The position numbers were made by a program, and so were the translations under genes. A stretch of DNA of 64,000 bases, from positions 806,001 to 870,000 of the forward strand of contig CAVVYW010000006.1 in assembly GCA_963752605.1 (NCBI GenBank). The letters run 5' to 3'. Below are positions 29,600-39,563 of this stretch, one piece after another. The stretch comes from CAVVYW01 sp963752605. Lineage in GTDB: Bacteria; Actinomycetota; Thermoleophilia; Solirubrobacterales; 70-9. Numbering within the stretch: the first letter of the stretch is position 1; the number at the start of each line of letters is the position of its first letter. A model generated the notes under the pieces. The model saw nothing but the letters and a program-made list of their open reading frames with translations. It made no database searches and had not been told where the DNA came from.

Positions 29600-30100
29600 A
29601 TGAACGCATCGACTCTTCTCACCAAGGCAACGCTCGCGATCGCCGCTGTTTGTTTCGTCGCGGGCGCCGCCACGGCGCAGACCACACAGACGCCAACCAG
29701 CGCCGCGGCCGACGCGACCTACAAGGACATCGAAGCCACGCTCGGCATCGTGCCGGGTTTCCTGAAGGCGTTCCCGCAAGCCGGCATCCCGGGCGCCTGG
29801 TCGGAGTTCAAGAACCTGCAGCTCAGCGACAAGACCGCGCTGTCGCCGAAGGTCAAGCAGCTGATGCAGCTCAGCGTCGCGGCGCAGATCCCGTGCGCCT
29901 ACTGCATCCACTTCCACACCATCGCCGCGAAGGCCAACGGCGCGACCGACGACGAGATCAAGGAAGCCGTCGCGATGTCGGCGATGACGCGCCACTGGAG
30001 CACGGTGCTCAACGGCATGTCGATCGACATGGCGACCTTCAAGCGCGAAGTCGACACCGTGATGCGCATCGCGTCGGAGCGCGCCGCGAAGGGCCAGTGA
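29600..30100 (+). CDS. Exported carboxymuconolactone decarboxylase/AhpD-like protein
   Basis: A 166-residue protein with a clear signal peptide (KATLAIAAVCFVAGAATAQ) and an AhpD-like core. The redox motif PCAYCIHFHTIAAKANGAT contains the CxxC and the proton-relay His. It is followed by the typical DDEIKEAVAMSAM helix. AhpD-type proteins reduce peroxiredoxins or handle peroxides in the cytoplasm, and an exported version is less usual and would act in the periplasm. It lies 150 bases downstream of the Bug receptor, so co-expression is possible. Confidence 0.85.
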   Translation: MNASTLLTKATLAIAAVCFVAGAATAQTTQTPTSAAADATYKDIEATLGIVPGFLKAFPQAGIPGAWSEFKNLQLSDKTALSPKVKQLMQLSVAAQIPCAYCIHFHTIAAKANGATDDEIKEAVAMSAMTRHWSTVLNGMSIDMATFKREVDTVMRIASERAAKGQ

Positions 30101-30226
30101 CGCTGCACGCGACAGCGGACGAGCGCGCGGTGCGCCGATGGTGCGCACCGCGGCCGCTCGCGCAGCGCAGGAATACTCGTGCCGATGACTTGAAGACGCG
30201 CCTGAGCAATCAACGTGCCCGGCAAG

Positions 30227-30805
30227 TCAAACGCTCGTTCGCTCGGACTTCGGGGTCTCGATGACCTCGAGGCTGTCGCCCGGCAACAGAAGCTGAGCGA
30301 CCTGATTGAAGCGCCATTGGCGGTTCGAACGGTCGAACACCCAGACCACGTCGAATCGATCCTTGGGCCACTGCGGGGCGTCGTCCCTGCCGAGCAGCAG
30401 GTTTGCCAGCTCGCACATTGCTTCGTGACGCCACGACATCAGAACCGGGCCCGTCGCTGCTTCCACGGCAGCGACCACCTCCGACAAGGGATCTTCGGAA
30501 CAGAAGTCCTGGCGCACGGACAGGCGCAATGCTTGCGCAAGCGGCCGCACGGTCTGAACGGGTCGCAGGCTCGGATGCGCGGGCGAAGGCGCCACGGCGA
30601 AGATCGCTTCGGGCGTGGTGATCCGAGGGTTGGTGAATTTGCCGTCCGACGGCGCGAAGTAGCACACCAGCGCACCGGCCCGCTCCCACCCGCGCACGCT
30701 CAGACTCTTGGCGTCTGCTGCGCCGTTTTCATCGACGCCCTGCTCCGCGCCACGCCCGTTCGGTTTCTCGGCGTGGCGAATGAGCATGATCTTGGTTGCA
30801 GGCAT
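30227..30805 (-). CDS. Histidine phosphatase family protein
   Basis: 192 residues. The catalytic motif is at the very N terminus (KIMLIRHAEKP, with the phospho-accepting His near residue 11). The second catalytic His is in LMSWRHEAMCELANLLLG. A central SLSVRGWERAGALVCYF helix and TVRPLAQALRL are typical of broad-specificity phosphatases rather than phosphoglycerate mutase. Start ATG 30805 precedes MPATKIM. Substrate unknown. Confidence 0.85.
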   Translation of the reverse strand: MPATKIMLIRHAEKPNGRGAEQGVDENGAADAKSLSVRGWERAGALVCYFAPSDGKFTNPRITTPEAIFAVAPSPAHPSLRPVQTVRPLAQALRLSVRQDFCSEDPLSEVVAAVEAATGPVLMSWRHEAMCELANLLLGRDDAPQWPKDRFDVVWVFDRSNRQWRFNQVAQLLLPGDSLEVIETPKSERTSV

Positions 30806-31001
30806 CGTCGTCGTCCTCTTGACCGGATGCCGGCAAGCGGCGTGCCCGACGCGCAGCGCGGCGCTGAGGTCGGCGCCTCGATGCTCTACATGCCTCGCGT
30901 TGCAGGCCGTGCCGCGGTGCCGACACGCTGCGCGCCGCGCGCTTGACCGACAGGGCATACGAGCTCGCCGCCATTCGCGTGTGAGATCAAGCCGCGAGGG
31001 C

Positions 31002-34000
31002 TCAATGCGAAGTGAGCAAGGCTTTGGCATCCAGTAGATCCGGTGCATCGAAGCCTTCCCCGAACCAGGTGTAGACCGGCTCGAGCATCTCGCGCAGCAC
31101 TCCTTCCCTGCGCGGCTGATCGACCAGTTTGCAAAGACTTGCCACGCTGCGCAGCTCGAAGAGTCTTGCCTCCTGCTGCCTCGCAAGCTCGATCGCTTCA
31201 CGGAACCAATGCTCGGCCTCCGACGGGTTGGCTCTCCGTGCAAGAACCTCCGCCTTCAGGCGCCACAACTCGGCCAGATAGAAGCGCTCCCCCGTTCGCT
31301 CGGTGATCGCCAACGCTCGAGCCAATGCGTCGAGCGCCTCATCGAATCTGCCCTCTGCGACAAGGCCCTTCGCGTACAGCGAAATGCCGAACGGCTCATA
31401 GGCAGCAGCTTCCATGCTGCTGTGCGCCTTCATGCCGGAAGCGATCTCTTTCAATCCCTCTTCGTGCTCTCCGTTTTCGACCATGGCCTCTCCACGAATC
31501 ATTTGCGAGATCCCGATCCACGTCGCAAATCCTTGCTCCTGCGCCAGCTGCAACGATTGCGTGGCGAACCGCAGTGCCTCGCGCGAATTGCGGCGAATGT
31601 GGTGCACCGCGGCCAAGTAGCACAAGGAGAAGTTGATGGTGTGCAGCCCTCCGAGCGCCCGCGAATGAGCGAGCCCACTCTCCGCCGCTCGCAGACCTCC
31701 ATCCAGATGGCCCAGCAACGTGAGCGTCAATGCCAGGTAGGACAGCCCGGTCGACTTTTGATCATGGACATAGAGCACCTGCTTGTCTCGCTGAGACATC
31801 TGCTCCTGCTCATAGACCTGAAGGGCTTCTTCCAGGTGTTTGCGCGCAGCGGCGAGATCGCCCGTCAGGCACAGCGTGCCGCCCAGAAGGAAATGCCCCA
31901 TCACGAACGGCGGCTTGGTCTGCTGTCGAGCTGCTCTCGAGAGGCACTCCTCGGCAATGGCCCGGCAGTTGCCAAAGCTGCCGCGCGCAATCTCGAACGA
32001 ACCGACACCGGAAAGCGCCGAAAAGGTTTCGGGTGCGTCGCCGAGCTCGCGACACAAGTCCAGCGCCGTCGCATAGGCGCTCCCGCATTCAGCAGAGGCG
32101 AAGCCCCGAAACGCCGCGTTGATGCCGCCGAGGGTGAGATACGCGCGCAGTTCCTGCTGCATGCGATCTCTGGACTTCGCCTGAGCACCCAACAGGCGCA
32201 ACGCGCTTTCCAGCTGGCTGATGGCTTCGACAAAACCGGAGCGCTTCGCCGAGAGCTTTGCGGCCTTGACCAGATAGTGAGCCGCCCTGTCGAGGTCCTT
32301 CGCCGCCTGCAAGTGGTAGGCGACCACCTCGGGCTGTGACTCCGCGGTTTCAGCAAAGTCCTCGACCAGAGCTCTGGCGATGCGCGAGTGGAGCGATTCC
32401 TGCGCCTTCTTCAGCAAGCTCGAATACGCGGCGTCGCGAACGAGCGCGTGCTTGAAAGCGTAGATCAGCACTGCGGTCGAGCGGCGGCTGATCAACAGCC
32501 CCGAGGCGACGAGTCGATACAGCTCTTCCTTGAGGCTCTCTTCCGGCAGATCCGCAACCTTGGCGAGAAGCTGATACGAAAACTCCCTCCCGATGACCGC
32601 GCCGATCTGCGCGACGGTCTTCGCGGATCCCAGCCTGTCGAGCCGCGACATGAGGGAGTCGGTCAGCGTCGACGGTATCGCGAATGGCGAGCGCCCGGGC
32701 TGCACCTCGGTCTGCCGCAGATCTGCAGTCTCGAGCAGGTCGCGCGTGAGGTCCTCGATGAACAACGGCAGTCCGTCCGTCTTGTCGGCGATCTGACGGA
32801 CGGTCGCCTGCGGCATATTCCGGTCGGCGCACAGCAGCTCGATCATCGCGATCGAGTCGCTGCGGTCCAGCGAACCGAGCTGCATATGAAGCAGGTGAGC
32901 TCTGTCGTCCCAATGCGATTGAAACTCGGGACGAGTCGTGAGGATCGCGAGGATCGGCAGGTCCTTCAGTCGGTCGATGAGTATCCCGAGCAGCTCGTCG
33001 GAGGTCGGGTCGATCCAGTGGAGATCCTCCACCACGAGCAACACCGGTCCGCGTGAAGCGAAGGCCTCCAGCAACTGCGTCAGGATCTCGAACAAGCGAT
33101 GCTTCTGCCGCTGGGGCGACATGCTCAGCGGCGGGTATCTGCCTTCGTACGGTATGGACAAGAGGTTCGCGAGCAGCGGCACCATCTCGGTCGCGTCTCG
33201 CAGCTCGTCTGGAATGAGACCGACGAGCTTGTGCAGCTTCGCGTTGTCGTCGTCCTTGTCCGAGAAGCCGGCGGCACGCGTCAACTGACGAACGAGAGGC
33301 GTCAGCGGGCTGCTTTGCAAGTTCGGGGAACAGTAGTACCACAGACGCAGGCAGCGCTCGTCCACGACGCTTCTGGCGATCACTTCGGCAAGACGCGATT
33401 TGCCGACGCCGGGCTCGGCCGACAGCAGCACGGCCTTGCCTTGCCCTGCCTGCACGGAGTCCCAGAGTCGTCGCAGCTCCTGCAGCTCGGACTCGACGGT
33501 CCACGAGCGGTGTCAACGCCGGTGGTCGCAACGCATGAAAGCGGCTGCGGACCCCGCGCTCGCGGATGACTTGCCACGCCCGGACCGGGTTGTCGAAGCC
33601 CTTGAGGTTGTGCAGACCCAGGTCTCGGTATCGAAGATGCCTCGACTCAGACGACGCGTTTCCTCTGAAACCACGACCATGCCCGGCTCGGCCAAGGCTC
33701 TGTAATCGAGCCGCGAGATTCGGAGCACTGCCCACAGCGGAGATTTCTGCCCGCCCTTGGGCCAACGCGCCGACCTTGGCGGAGTGCGCACCATCCCCCG
33801 AAAGATCGCCCACCACGACAACCCCTGTCGCAATGCCGATGTGAACTTTCGAGCCGGGGACATCCGGCGAGGAGGGCTCGGCCGCCGCGATGCTGAGCGC
33901 CGTTCTGATGGCCCGTTCCGCGTCGTCTTCGTGTGCACGGGGGTATCCGAAGTACGCCAGCACTCCGTCGCCGACGTATTGCGCAACCATTCCTCCGTGG

Positions 34001-34152
34001 CCCGTGACGAGCTTGGTGCAGCGCTGCCGATACGCTTGAATGACTTCGGCCAGCTCTTCGGCGTCGAGCCGCAGCGAAAGCGCAGCGGACCCCACCAGAT
34101 CGCAAAGCATCACGGTGAGCTGACGTCGCTCGGGCGGCGGGATGCTGCTCAT
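31002..34152 (-). CDS. Adenylate/guanylate cyclase-AAA-TPR regulator (frame breaks in the linker)
   Basis: A large soluble signalling protein of about 1,045 residues. The N-terminal class III cyclase domain (about residues 10-180) has RRQLTVMLCDLVGSAALSLR, GGMVAQYVGDGVLAYFGYP and the AHEDDAERAIRTAL block. A STAND/AAA ATPase follows (Walker A SAEPGVGKSRLAE, Walker B LLVVEDLHWIDP). The C-terminal 500 residues are TPR-like helices. The long frame 31002-33455 is intact, and the cyclase part joins after two or three breaks at 33480-33860. The start ATG overlaps the stop of the upstream P450 gene (ATGA), so the two are co-translated. Such proteins sense signals and make cyclic nucleotides. The ligand is unknown. 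Confidence 0.85.
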
Positions 34153-35505
34153 GGGGGTTCTTCCTTGTCTCGCTGAGGCCGCAGCCCGATCTTGTAGTGG
34201 TCGTACAGGCAAGGTATCCGGTCTGACCCTGTGCTCGGACCGACGAGCTCGAACCTGAACTTGTCGAGCAACCTGGCCAGCGTCGCTTTGAGGAGAAACA
34301 GTGCCAGCGACTGGCCTGCGCAGGACTGACGGTGGCCGCTGAAGAAATAGACAGGCGGCAACGAGCCGCCGATCGAGCCCGGCGAAAACCGGTGGGCTCT
34401 GTCACCGAAGACGCGAGCGTCACGATGGTAGAAGCCGGCGTGGATCAGTATCTGTCTCCCCGCGGCGATTGCGATTTCGCCGCGCAACGAGAACGACGTG
34501 ACCGCGCGACGCAGCAGGATCGGGACCGGCGTCCACAGCCTCAGTTGTTCCGCGACGCACGCATCCAGATATTGCAGGCCATCGATGCCTTGCGCCGTCA
34601 GTGTCGGGGCTTTCCGGATCTCGAGTCGGACGCGATCCTGAACCTCAGGGTGGGCAGCGATCAACGCCAGCGTGCGGGCAACATGCAACTCCACGGCATC
34701 CTTGAGGACGAAGAACCAGAACCCGATCTGCCCCGGCACTCGAGTCGATTCGGTGGCACTTCCCTGTTCGAGCAGCTGCGCACTGTGATGCAGCAAACAG
34801 CGCGGCGGTGCGGCTGCGCCTTCTGCGCGGAATCGAGCCAGGTGACTTTCGACCCGTTCGTAGAACGCCGAGAAGCAGCCACTATGTCTCGGCAGAAAGG
34901 GCCAATTGCTGCGTGCCACCATCCGCGCGAGTTGCATGCTCATGTCCGGTTCCACAACGCCGGATCCGAGGAGGACCTGGTGGGCGATGCGCTCTGCGAG
35001 CGTCTGGAAATCTGCCCAGCGCAATTCCGCTGGGCGCGCAGCGGTCAGCTGGTCGACCTCGCGGAACACGATGTCCGTGAACACGTCATGGCAGGGGTGC
35101 AGCCCGCCGAAGCCGAGCACGCTTTCATTGAACCGCCTCCGGTCCCGCCACTCGTTGCCGCTCGATATGGTGAGCGCATCGGGAATCGACTTGGACAGCG
35201 CGTGCTTTTTGAGTGGCGGGTCGGCAGCGTTCTCTTCGGAGCATCAAGACCGCATCGATGCTCTGCCGATCCAGCACGAGCAATGTGCGCCACCACAGGA
35301 ACCACGACCACAGATGCTCGCATTGGTACTTCTTGCGCAGGCCGTCGAGAAAATCCGCCGTGCGTCGCCCGGCGTCCCGTTTCGAGAGCCAGGACACGAA
35401 GAGGCGATTGGGTGCAACCAATCCCCACAAGGCGGCAGGAGCCACCACGAAGACGTGCAGGCGCAGTGTGTCCCACAGGGAAATCTCTTTGACGTCGAGA
35501 GCCAC
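34149..35505 (-). CDS. Cytochrome P450 (one frame break)
   Basis: A haem monooxygenase of about 450 residues. The haem-ligand loop reads FFSGHRQSCAGQSLALFLL, with Cys near residue 393. The helix K motif is AEQLRLWTPVP (ExxR) and the meander is RFSPGS. Helix I is represented by GFWFFVLKDAVELHVARTLA, without the usual A/G-G-x-D/E-T, which could mean an unusual oxygen-activation site. The N-terminal piece (MALDVKEISLWDTLRL onward) is in another frame, and a shift near 35230 joins them. The stop overlaps the start of the cyclase/AAA/TPR gene. No ferredoxin or reductase is adjacent. Confidence 0.87.
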
Positions 35506-35585
35506 GAACCCTCCGAGCAGACCTCGCCCGCAACGGCGAGCATGCTACGCATCTCGGGCAAATTCCAGCAAATGATGCGGGCTCA

Positions 35586-36485
35586 TCACTGAGGCTCAGG
35601 CGGGATGCATTCGAAGCAACCCGTTCGCCCGGTCGCTTTGCACGGCAGCTCGTTCGAGCGCACGAGGTCGATCACGGGTCTCCAGAAGTCTTCTGCGGCG
35701 AGTGGCCCGAGCGGTGCGTCGTGCGACAGCGACTCGATCGCGACGAGCCGGCCCGCTGCCTTGGTCGCGGCGCACACGCGCCTGGCGTGCGCAAACGGAA
35801 TGAGCTCATCGCCCTTGCTGTGCACGACCAGCACCGATTGTTTGATCGCACCGACCTGTGCCTCGTTGTTCCAGACGTCCGGCAGCGCCCACGCGGCCCA
35901 GCCGGGCACGAGGCCCGTGGCGACAGCCATTTCGCGCGCCGACGCGAAACCGGCGGCGACGATCACGCCGTCCGGCGGCGGCTGCAAGCGCGGAACCACG
36001 TCCAGGACCACCGCCGACCCGAGCGAGAAGCCGAGCACATAGCGGCGCTTCGCGCGCGGCGTGAGCGCGACGAAGCGTGCGTAGGCCGCGGTGCCGTCGT
36101 GCGTCAGCCCGTCGATCGTCGGCCGGCCGGTGCTCGCGCCGTAGCCGCTGTAGTCGAAGACGAACGACGCGACGCCGAAGGTGTGGAAGTAGCTTTGCAC
36201 TGCAGCCCAGCGCGAGATCTCTTCTTCGTCGCCGTGAAAGATCAGCAGCGCCGGCGCGTCGTCGTTCGCAGCGGCGACGTGCGAAGCGCGCAGCACGTGC
36301 GCGCCGCTCGGAAACGAGAGTTGCGTCGATGGCGTGCCGAGCGCGTCGGGCGTGAGCCGGCCGGCCGGCGGCGTGGTGAACGCATCGCGCTCGATCAGTT
36401 TGAAGGCGACGTGGCGGCCGGCCGCGGCGATCAACACGAGGCCAAGGCCCGCAGCGACCAGAGTCCGGACCGCGCGCCGACTCAC
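35586..36485 (-). CDS. Membrane-anchored or exported alpha/beta hydrolase
   Basis: 299 residues. One N-terminal hydrophobic segment (TLVAAGLGLVLIAAAG) serves as anchor or signal, followed by an alpha/beta hydrolase fold. Visible elements are the oxyanion strand ALLIFHGDEEEIS, the nucleophile elbow LGFSLGSAVVL (GxSxG), the acid VVHSKGDELIPF, and the His in ESLSHDAPLGPL. It resembles ABHD13/BEM46-type hydrolases. The C terminus is Cys-containing (TGCFECIPPEPQ). It lies ten bases downstream of the EamA gene on the same strand. Confidence 0.85.
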   Translation of the reverse strand: MSRRAVRTLVAAGLGLVLIAAAGRHVAFKLIERDAFTTPPAGRLTPDALGTPSTQLSFPSGAHVLRASHVAAANDDAPALLIFHGDEEEISRWAAVQSYFHTFGVASFVFDYSGYGASTGRPTIDGLTHDGTAAYARFVALTPRAKRRYVLGFSLGSAVVLDVVPRLQPPPDGVIVAAGFASAREMAVATGLVPGWAAWALPDVWNNEAQVGAIKQSVLVVHSKGDELIPFAHARRVCAATKAAGRLVAIESLSHDAPLGPLAAEDFWRPVIDLVRSNELPCKATGRTGCFECIPPEPQ

Positions 36486-36494
36486 CCGACCACC

Positions 36495-37382
36495 TCAGGG
36501 CTTGCGCGGCGAGCGCTCGCCGTGCGCACGGCTCGTCAACACGATCGCGATGCCGCCGAGGATCGCGGCAGACGAAAGTGCCAGGCGCGTCGTGACTGCC
36601 TCCGACAGCAGCAGCGCGCCACCGAAGGCGGCAAGCGGCGGCACCGACAACTGCACGGTCGCAGCGCGCATCGCCGACAACCCGTTGAGCGCGGCGTACC
36701 AGATGACGTAGCCGATGCCGGACGTGATCGCGCCCGACACGATCGCCAACACCACACCCGTCGCGCTGGCGTGCGCGCGCGTCGCCAGCAGCAGGCTCAG
36801 GCCGAGCGCGAAGAGCGTCGCGCGCAGGAAATTGCCGGCGGTCGCCGCGAGCGGGTCGGCGACTCCGCGCCCGCGCAGCGAATAGGCACCCCATGCGACA
36901 CCGGCCGCCGCCATCAGCACGGCGCCCAGCAGCGGCGGCGCCGTCAGTCCGGGCGACACCAGGTACACGAGCCCTGCCACCGCCAGCACGAACCCTGCCC
37001 AAGCCATGGGTCGGAACGTTTCGCCGGCGCGCAGGCCCACGCTGAACATCGTGACCTGCACGGCGCCGAACAGGATCAACGCACCGGTCCCCGCGCTGAG
37101 CGTCAGATAGGCGAACGAGAAGAACGCGACGTAGGCGAACAGCATCGCCGCCGCGAGCCAGTCCGGGCGAGCCGACGCTGATGGTGGTGACTTCATGCGC
37201 GCGATGAGCGCGAGCGTCAACGCTCCCGAGACGAGCCGGATGCTGCCGAAGCTCGCGGGGTCGATGATCGGCTCTTGCAACGCGAGCCGGCACAGCAGCG
37301 AATTGGCCGCGAAAGCGACCATCGCCACGGCGGTGAGCAGCGCGGTGCGTGCGCCGGCAGGGGCCTGCGTCACCGCGTGCAT
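36495..37382 (-). CDS. EamA family transporter
   Basis: 295 residues with ten helices in two EamA repeats. Typical blocks are FGSIRLVSGALTLALIAR after helix 2, ILFGAVQVTMFSVGLRAGE in helix 4-5, YVIWYAALNGLSAMRAATVQ, and LLLSEAVTTRLALSSAAILG at the end of the second repeat. The C terminus is basic. Substrate unknown. It precedes the alpha/beta hydrolase and probably shares its transcript. Confidence 0.9.
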   Translation of the reverse strand: MHAVTQAPAGARTALLTAVAMVAFAANSLLCRLALQEPIIDPASFGSIRLVSGALTLALIARMKSPPSASARPDWLAAAMLFAYVAFFSFAYLTLSAGTGALILFGAVQVTMFSVGLRAGETFRPMAWAGFVLAVAGLVYLVSPGLTAPPLLGAVLMAAAGVAWGAYSLRGRGVADPLAATAGNFLRATLFALGLSLLLATRAHASATGVVLAIVSGAITSGIGYVIWYAALNGLSAMRAATVQLSVPPLAAFGGALLLSEAVTTRLALSSAAILGGIAIVLTSRAHGERSPRKP

Positions 37383-37416
37383 TGCGCTAGTCCCGATATT
37401 TCACGGAGGACGCGGA

Positions 37417-38208
37417 CTACACCTTGCTCACCACCAGCAGTGCCGCCCAGCCCAGCAGCGCGACGCCGAGCGGCGTGCTCAGGCGCCGGCCCCACGGCAT
37501 GTTCTTTTCGACCGCCATCGCCGCGGCCAGCAACAGCATCCAGCCGAGGCTGCCCGCGCCGACGGCGAACATCAGCAGCATCAGCGCCCAGCAACAGCCC
37601 ACGCAGTACAGGCCATGGTGCGCGCCGAGCAGAAACGCTTGCCGCTGCTCGCCCCGCCCGCGCCAGTGCTCGATGACGAAGCTGAGCGGCGTGCGGCACT
37701 TGTCCAGGCAACGATGCTTGAGCGTGCTGAACTGGAAGGCGCCGGCGATGGCGATGATCGCCGCGCCGATCAGCCAGCTGTTCCAGGCCAACGCCGGCAC
37801 GGCATCGACCCACGACAGCAGGGCCGCATGCAGCGCATGCGCGAGCAGCCCGAAGACGCCCCACACCGCGACGTAGCCGAGGCCGAGCAGCATCAACAGG
37901 CGTGCATGGTCGGCGCGCTGCGCGGCCAGCCGATCGAAAGCGGCGAACAGCGGCAGCGTGCTCGGCAACATCATCGCGGTGGTCATGAGGATCCATGCCG
38001 CACCATACAACGCCGCGGGAACGACGATGTCGCCGGCCGGCACCACGCGACACAGGAACGCGGCCGGACCCGACGCGGTCCAGTCGCCATGGTCCATGTA
38101 GCGCCCGTACGGACTGCGCGCCCAGGCCCACAGCGCGAGCCACGCCAGGCCGACCAGTGCACACAGCACCGGCAGGAACACGCGACGGTGACGCGCTGCG
38201 TCGACCAT
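37417..38208 (-). CDS. DUF2182 predicted metal-binding integral membrane protein
   Basis: 263 residues with about seven hydrophobic helices. Hallmarks of DUF2182 (COG5486) are ILMTTAMMLPSTLPLFAAFD, KHRCLDKCRTPLSFV and HHGLYCVGCCWALMLLMF. The Met-rich MMLP and the paired Cys/His motifs within the membrane look like metal ligands. The function is not established. The gene directly follows DUF1326, the usual partner, in an operon. Confidence 0.87.
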   Translation of the reverse strand: MVDAARHRRVFLPVLCALVGLAWLALWAWARSPYGRYMDHGDWTASGPAAFLCRVVPAGDIVVPAALYGAAWILMTTAMMLPSTLPLFAAFDRLAAQRADHARLLMLLGLGYVAVWGVFGLLAHALHAALLSWVDAVPALAWNSWLIGAAIIAIAGAFQFSTLKHRCLDKCRTPLSFVIEHWRGRGEQRQAFLLGAHHGLYCVGCCWALMLLMFAVGAGSLGWMLLLAAAMAVEKNMPWGRRLSTPLGVALLGWAALLVVSKV

Positions 38209-38230
38209 GGCGGCGGCCGCACCGCGCCGT

Positions 38231-38832
38231 TCAGGCGTCGAAGACGAAGATGCTTTGCAGCGCGTTGTGACCCTTGATGTCGACGTCGATGCCGAGCGCG
38301 GCGTTCTTCGAGCGGTAGGTGGGCGCCTTGCCGACGAACACCGGTGCGCCGGGGACGGTCGAGAAAACGGTGTCCGAGAGCGTCGTCTGGCCGCCGGTCG
38401 CGCCCAGATACGGTTCGAGCTCGGCGTAGTAGTTCTTCCGATCGCCAACGTGCCCTTGCCACCGACCACGTCGAACTTGATCGGCGCGCGCTCCACCGAC
38501 ACCACGGTGCCGATCAGCTTGGCCAGGTCCGCGACCGGCCCGCCGGCCTGGCCGGTGTAGACCTTGAGCAGCGCGTCCTCCTGCGCTTTCGATGCCTTGT
38601 CGTCGACGAAGATCGCCGCGGTCCAGTTGCCTTGCAGGATGTTGCCCGGGACATGCGCCACGGCGGCAATGGTGTTGCCGCCGACATCGACGCCATCGAC
38701 CGTTCCCTTGTCGACGCGCCACGCGATGATGGTGTCGCAGGTTCCGTTGTCCGGGTCCTCGCCGATCCAGCACGGGCACAGGACGCGGCAATTGCAAACC
38801 TCGAGCAGACGGCCTTCCAGGTGATAGCTCAT
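38231..38832 (-). CDS. DUF1326 domain protein (one frame break)
   Basis: About 200 residues when joined. The N terminus contains EVCNCRVLCPCWIGEDPD, the closely spaced cysteines that mark DUF1326. It continues with TIIAWRVDKGTVDGVDVGG and GNWTAAIFVDDKASKAQEDA. A shift near 38440 moves to the frame KNYYAELEPYLGATGGQT, ending GHNALQSIFVFDA. DUF1326 and DUF2182 genes are commonly adjacent, and a joint role in metal (perhaps copper) handling has been suspected from their cysteines but is not proven. No signal peptide is evident. Confidence 0.83.
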
Positions 38833-38970
38833 GTGCCCTCCATCGAAGAATCAACTTGCACTCATGGACGGACCCGCCGCACCCGGCGGCGGGCGGGCAA
38901 CGATCCTACGCCGCGCGGGCGGGCAAACCAAGACCACGAACGTGGCGAGGGCGACAGGCGCGAGGGAACC

Positions 38971-39303
38971 TCAAACCGCCGGCAGCGCAGCGGTTTGACG
39001 CCGCGCAGGCGGCTCGGTGACGGCCTGCTCGGTGTTGCGCGAGGCATGGCGCCACCAGACCAGCAGCGCGTCGAAGTTGCCGGCGAAGCCGCGCTGCAAC
39101 AGCTCCTCGGCCATCAGCGAACAGGCCTTCGCGCTGGCGGGGTCGAGCACCGCGCGCGACGCGCGCTTGTCGCAGTCGAGGTAGGTGACCTTCAACTGCT
39201 CGACCGGAACCTCCGCGAGTGGCGAGCGATCGGTTTGGGCGAAAGCCGCGGCGCCGGCGAAGACGAGCACCGCGAAGGATTTCTGAAGGCGCAAGGACTG
39301 CAT
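38971..39303 (-). CDS. Small exported protein, unknown function
   Basis: 110 residues with a signal peptide (LQKSFAVLVFAGAAAFAQ) and a mature part of about 85 residues containing two cysteines (YLDCDKRASRAVLDPASAKACSL split by a short helix). A disulfide between them is likely. The C-terminal tail is Pro/Ala-rich. No domain was recognised. ATG 39303 was chosen to precede the signal peptide directly. Confidence 0.6.
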   Translation of the reverse strand: MQSLRLQKSFAVLVFAGAAAFAQTDRSPLAEVPVEQLKVTYLDCDKRASRAVLDPASAKACSLMAEELLQRGFAGNFDALLVWWRHASRNTEQAVTEPPARRQTAALPAV

Positions 39304-39355
39304 GCGGGACTCCCTGAATCGTGCATGCACAAGGTCTCACGGAGGCCGGGCGAGC

Positions 39356-39382
39356 GCATCCGCAATCGGTAGGAAGCGATCC
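39356..39382. repeat. Short direct repeat, left copy
   Basis: A 27-base segment around GCAATCGGTAGGA matches 42952-42978 at 23 of 27 positions, same orientation. The two copies flank the TTC38-like/hydrolase/GlxA module. It lies in the 260-base gap between the small exported protein and the TTC38-like gene, where no other feature is evident. Confidence 0.4.
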
Positions 39383-39563
39383 CGAGATGCGCACCGGCTG
39401 GCCGGCACGCCGGCGAACGGCGCGACGAGCACGGTGCGTCCCTGCTCGACGCGCATGACGTGCACACGCGCCGCGGCGCACACCTCGCCGACGCGCTTGC
39501 GCGCAACGTCTCGGCGATCCGGGCGCACGATCGAGCGGCGGGAGAGCGGTCCCGCCGCGGATT

